Shown here piece after piece: positions 5,613 through 6,773 of a stretch of DNA of 6,773 nt; the stretch's first letter is position 1; the number at the start of each line of letters is the position of its first letter. A program made the position numbers and the translations under genes. The notes under the pieces are model-generated. The model was not told the DNA's origin and searched no databases. It saw only the letters and a list, made by a program, of their open reading frames with translations. The stretch is from Acidimicrobiaceae bacterium (GTDB lineage: Bacteria; Actinomycetota; Acidimicrobiia; Acidimicrobiales; Ilumatobacteraceae), in contig DMQJ01000277.1 of NCBI GenBank assembly GCA_003455715.1, positions 1,265-8,037 of the forward strand, written 5' to 3'.

Positions 5613-6614
5613 TCAGCGGGCGACGATGGTGACGCCAGCCACCGTTGCCACCCACATCGTCTCGCCGACCGCGGCGATGCCAACGGGCAGCCCGAACGGA
5701 AGTGTCGTCACGTCGCCCTTGCTGAGCGTGGCTGGGTCGAACTCGATGAGCGCCGTGTCGGTGGCCACCACGACACGGCCGTCGACGACCGCGACCGCCG
5801 CCGAAGTGATGTCGCTGTCGGTATCAAGGTTGTGGGTGGCCACCACCTCAAGGGTGTCGGGGTCGAGCGCCACCAGGGTGTCGGCGCCGTCGACGGTGGT
5901 GACCACGTAGAGCCCGTCCGGGCCGACGGCCACCGCACCCGCACGATTCACTCCGAGGCCCACCGTGCTGCTGGCCGTGACCTTCAACGTGGCCGCATCG
6001 ACGCGCACCACATCGCCTGTGAGGCCGAAGACCCACACTGCATCCGCGGAGGCAACCACGGCTCCGGGGGTAGCGGCTTCCTCGGTCCACGCTGCAACCT
6101 CGGGGCTGGCCGATGGGTTGGTGGCCTCGAATCGGTAGAGCTCGAACGCATCGGCGGCGTACACGAAGTCGCCGTTGGCCCCGACAGCGGCGGACGACTC
6201 CAGCGGCGAGCCGACCGGGGTGACCGCGCCCGAACCGTCGGCCGACACCACCCTCATGGTCTCCTGGCTCGACGATGGTGCGATCCACAGATTGGAGCCG
6301 GCGGCGACCACGTCGCCCGCGTCACCCCCCAGGCCGACGAGGTCGATGTCGGTGCATCCCTCGCTGAGGCACAGCGAGTACCCGACCGCATCGCCGGTGG
6401 CCGCGTCGCGCGCCCAGGCCAACGGCCCGCTCCCGTCGACCACGGTGATGCCCCTCACGGGTGCTGGCAGGCTGAGCTGAACTCCTGTCTCAGCGTCGGC
6501 GCCGTCGTCGTCGCTGCAGGCTGAGAGGGCTGCGCCCAGTGGCAGCACCGCAAGCAGGAAGGCTGCGCTCCGGAGGCGCCGCGGGCGAGTGTTGTCAAGG
6601 GTTCCCGTCGTCAC
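5613..6614 (-). CDS. Lipoprotein with beta-propeller-like repeats
   Basis: A 333-residue secreted lipoprotein. Residues 1-33 are a lipoprotein signal: a basic region (RPRRLR), a hydrophobic stretch (AAFLLAVLPLGAAL) and a lipobox L-S-A-C33, followed by an acidic Ser/Asp linker. The rest is about six or seven repeats of roughly 40 residues. Each has a small hydrophobic strand (VVAAGSNLWIA, AAVGANGDFVYAA, VVASADAVWVFG, VAVGPDGLYVVT, VAVVDGRVVVAT, IAAVGETMWVAT) followed by a turn such as V-D-A-A-T-L or L-D-P-D-T-L. This pattern fits YncE/PQQ- or NHL-type propellers, which bind ligands or proteins outside the cell; the true ligand is unknown. A GTG at 6614 is chosen as start. It overlaps the stop of the upstream kinase gene (GTGA), implying translational coupling, and it places the signal peptide correctly. 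Its 3' end is 23 bp from the end of the convergent fusion gene. Confidence 0.85.
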   Translation of the reverse strand: MTTGTLDNTRPRRLRSAAFLLAVLPLGAALSACSDDDGADAETGVQLSLPAPVRGITVVDGSGPLAWARDAATGDAVGYSLCLSEGCTDIDLVGLGGDAGDVVAAGSNLWIAPSSSQETMRVVSADGSGAVTPVGSPLESSAAVGANGDFVYAADAFELYRFEATNPSASPEVAAWTEEAATPGAVVASADAVWVFGLTGDVVRVDAATLKVTASSTVGLGVNRAGAVAVGPDGLYVVTTVDGADTLVALDPDTLEVVATHNLDTDSDITSAAVAVVDGRVVVATDTALIEFDPATLSKGDVTTLPFGLPVGIAAVGETMWVATVAGVTIVAR

Positions 6615-6773
6615 GAGCGGAAGCCTCGCGCACACCGGGTGCCCGATGTTGGCAGGCGCAGCCGCGAGAGGCTCAGCGCGAGGCGGTCCTTCTCGAGCCG
6701 CTGCGGCGCGTCGTTGGGCGGGTAGCCCTGCATGCAGGCGTAGATGCACGCGCCGATGGCGTAGATGTCGGTC
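6611..6773 (-). CDS. Serine/threonine protein kinase, C-terminal end (partial, apparently truncated)
   Basis: The last 53 residues are visible; the gene enters from the right edge. The frame begins TDIYAIGACIYACMQGYPP, the kinase F-helix segment (subdomain IX, D-x-Y-A-x-G with the conserved Asp and Gly), and continues N-D-A-P-Q-R-L-E-K-D-R-L-A-L. From memory this resembles bacterial Ser/Thr kinases with a Y-A-C-M/L-x-G signature. In those relatives about 50 more residues follow, including the R-P of subdomain XI. Here the frame instead ends in an unrelated-looking, Arg-rich tail (TSGTRCARGFRS) and stops at 6613-6611. No other frame restores the missing helices before the lipoprotein begins. 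The gene may therefore be truncated or broken. The kinase assignment is good for the first 40 residues. The competing frame, which stays open through this region to 6749, reads as low-complexity Ala/Arg protein and is not credible here. Confidence 0.72.
   Translation of the reverse strand, partial: TDIYAIGACIYACMQGYPPNDAPQRLEKDRLALSLSRLRLPTSGTRCARGFRS

Noticed and set aside
5832..6524. Plus-strand open frame of 230 codons
   Set aside because: Antisense to the lipoprotein, rich in Gly/Arg/His, no motifs.
6615..6749. Upstream extension of the lipoprotein frame
   Set aside because: It would place 45 Ala/Arg-rich residues before the signal peptide and overlaps the kinase frame, which carries real kinase motifs in the same bases.

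Overview
This is a GC-rich, gene-dense window. Codon third positions are mostly G or C, GTG starts are used, gaps are short, and there is an F420-dependent-type oxidoreductase, an MT0933/Rv0909-type small protein and a possible leaderless promoter. Together these suggest an actinobacterium, perhaps an environmental lineage such as the Acidimicrobiia. The lineage is inferred from style and gene families, not from a marker gene.

Layout, left to right. (1) A minus-strand block at 1-1140 holds the 5' part of a thiamine-diphosphate-dependent 2-oxoacid dehydrogenase E1 gene (runs off the left edge), a GNAT acetyltransferase, a strong 38-nt hairpin that probably terminates the next transcript, and a 58-residue MT0933/Rv0909 antitoxin-like protein with no toxin beside it. 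(2) Divergent from that, on the plus strand, lie a soluble bacterial cytochrome P450 (1264-2496) and an LLM-class, probably F420-dependent oxidoreductase (2538-3398). They are 41 bp apart and look like a two-gene oxidation unit for a hydrophobic substrate. (3) An XRE-cupin regulator (3379-3948, minus) overlaps the LLM gene tail to tail by 20 bp. It is divergent from a 522-residue fusion protein (4021-5589, plus) that joins a thioredoxin-reductase-like flavoprotein with a CPFC motif to a class I SAM methyltransferase. The 72-bp gap between them carries alternating CTTGC/GCAAG half-sites, a likely operator, and a promoter placed as if the fusion mRNA were leaderless. (4) At the right edge, on the minus strand, is the C-terminal end of a Ser/Thr protein kinase that seems to stop short of the end of its catalytic domain. 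Its stop codon overlaps (GTGA) the start of a lipoprotein made of beta-propeller-like repeats (5613-6614).

The most distinctive locus is the regulator/fusion pair at 3379-5589. It looks like a self-contained, probably inducible module in which a disulfide- or thiol-active flavoenzyme and a methyltransferase act on the same small molecule, possibly a thiol, dithiol or metalloid. The second point of interest is the kinase/propeller pair, which may be a split or broken version of a PknD-like sensor. The rest looks like ordinary actinobacterial accessory metabolism. No RNA genes, insertion sequences, CRISPR arrays or origins were seen, and no stretch over 300 bp lacks a gene.
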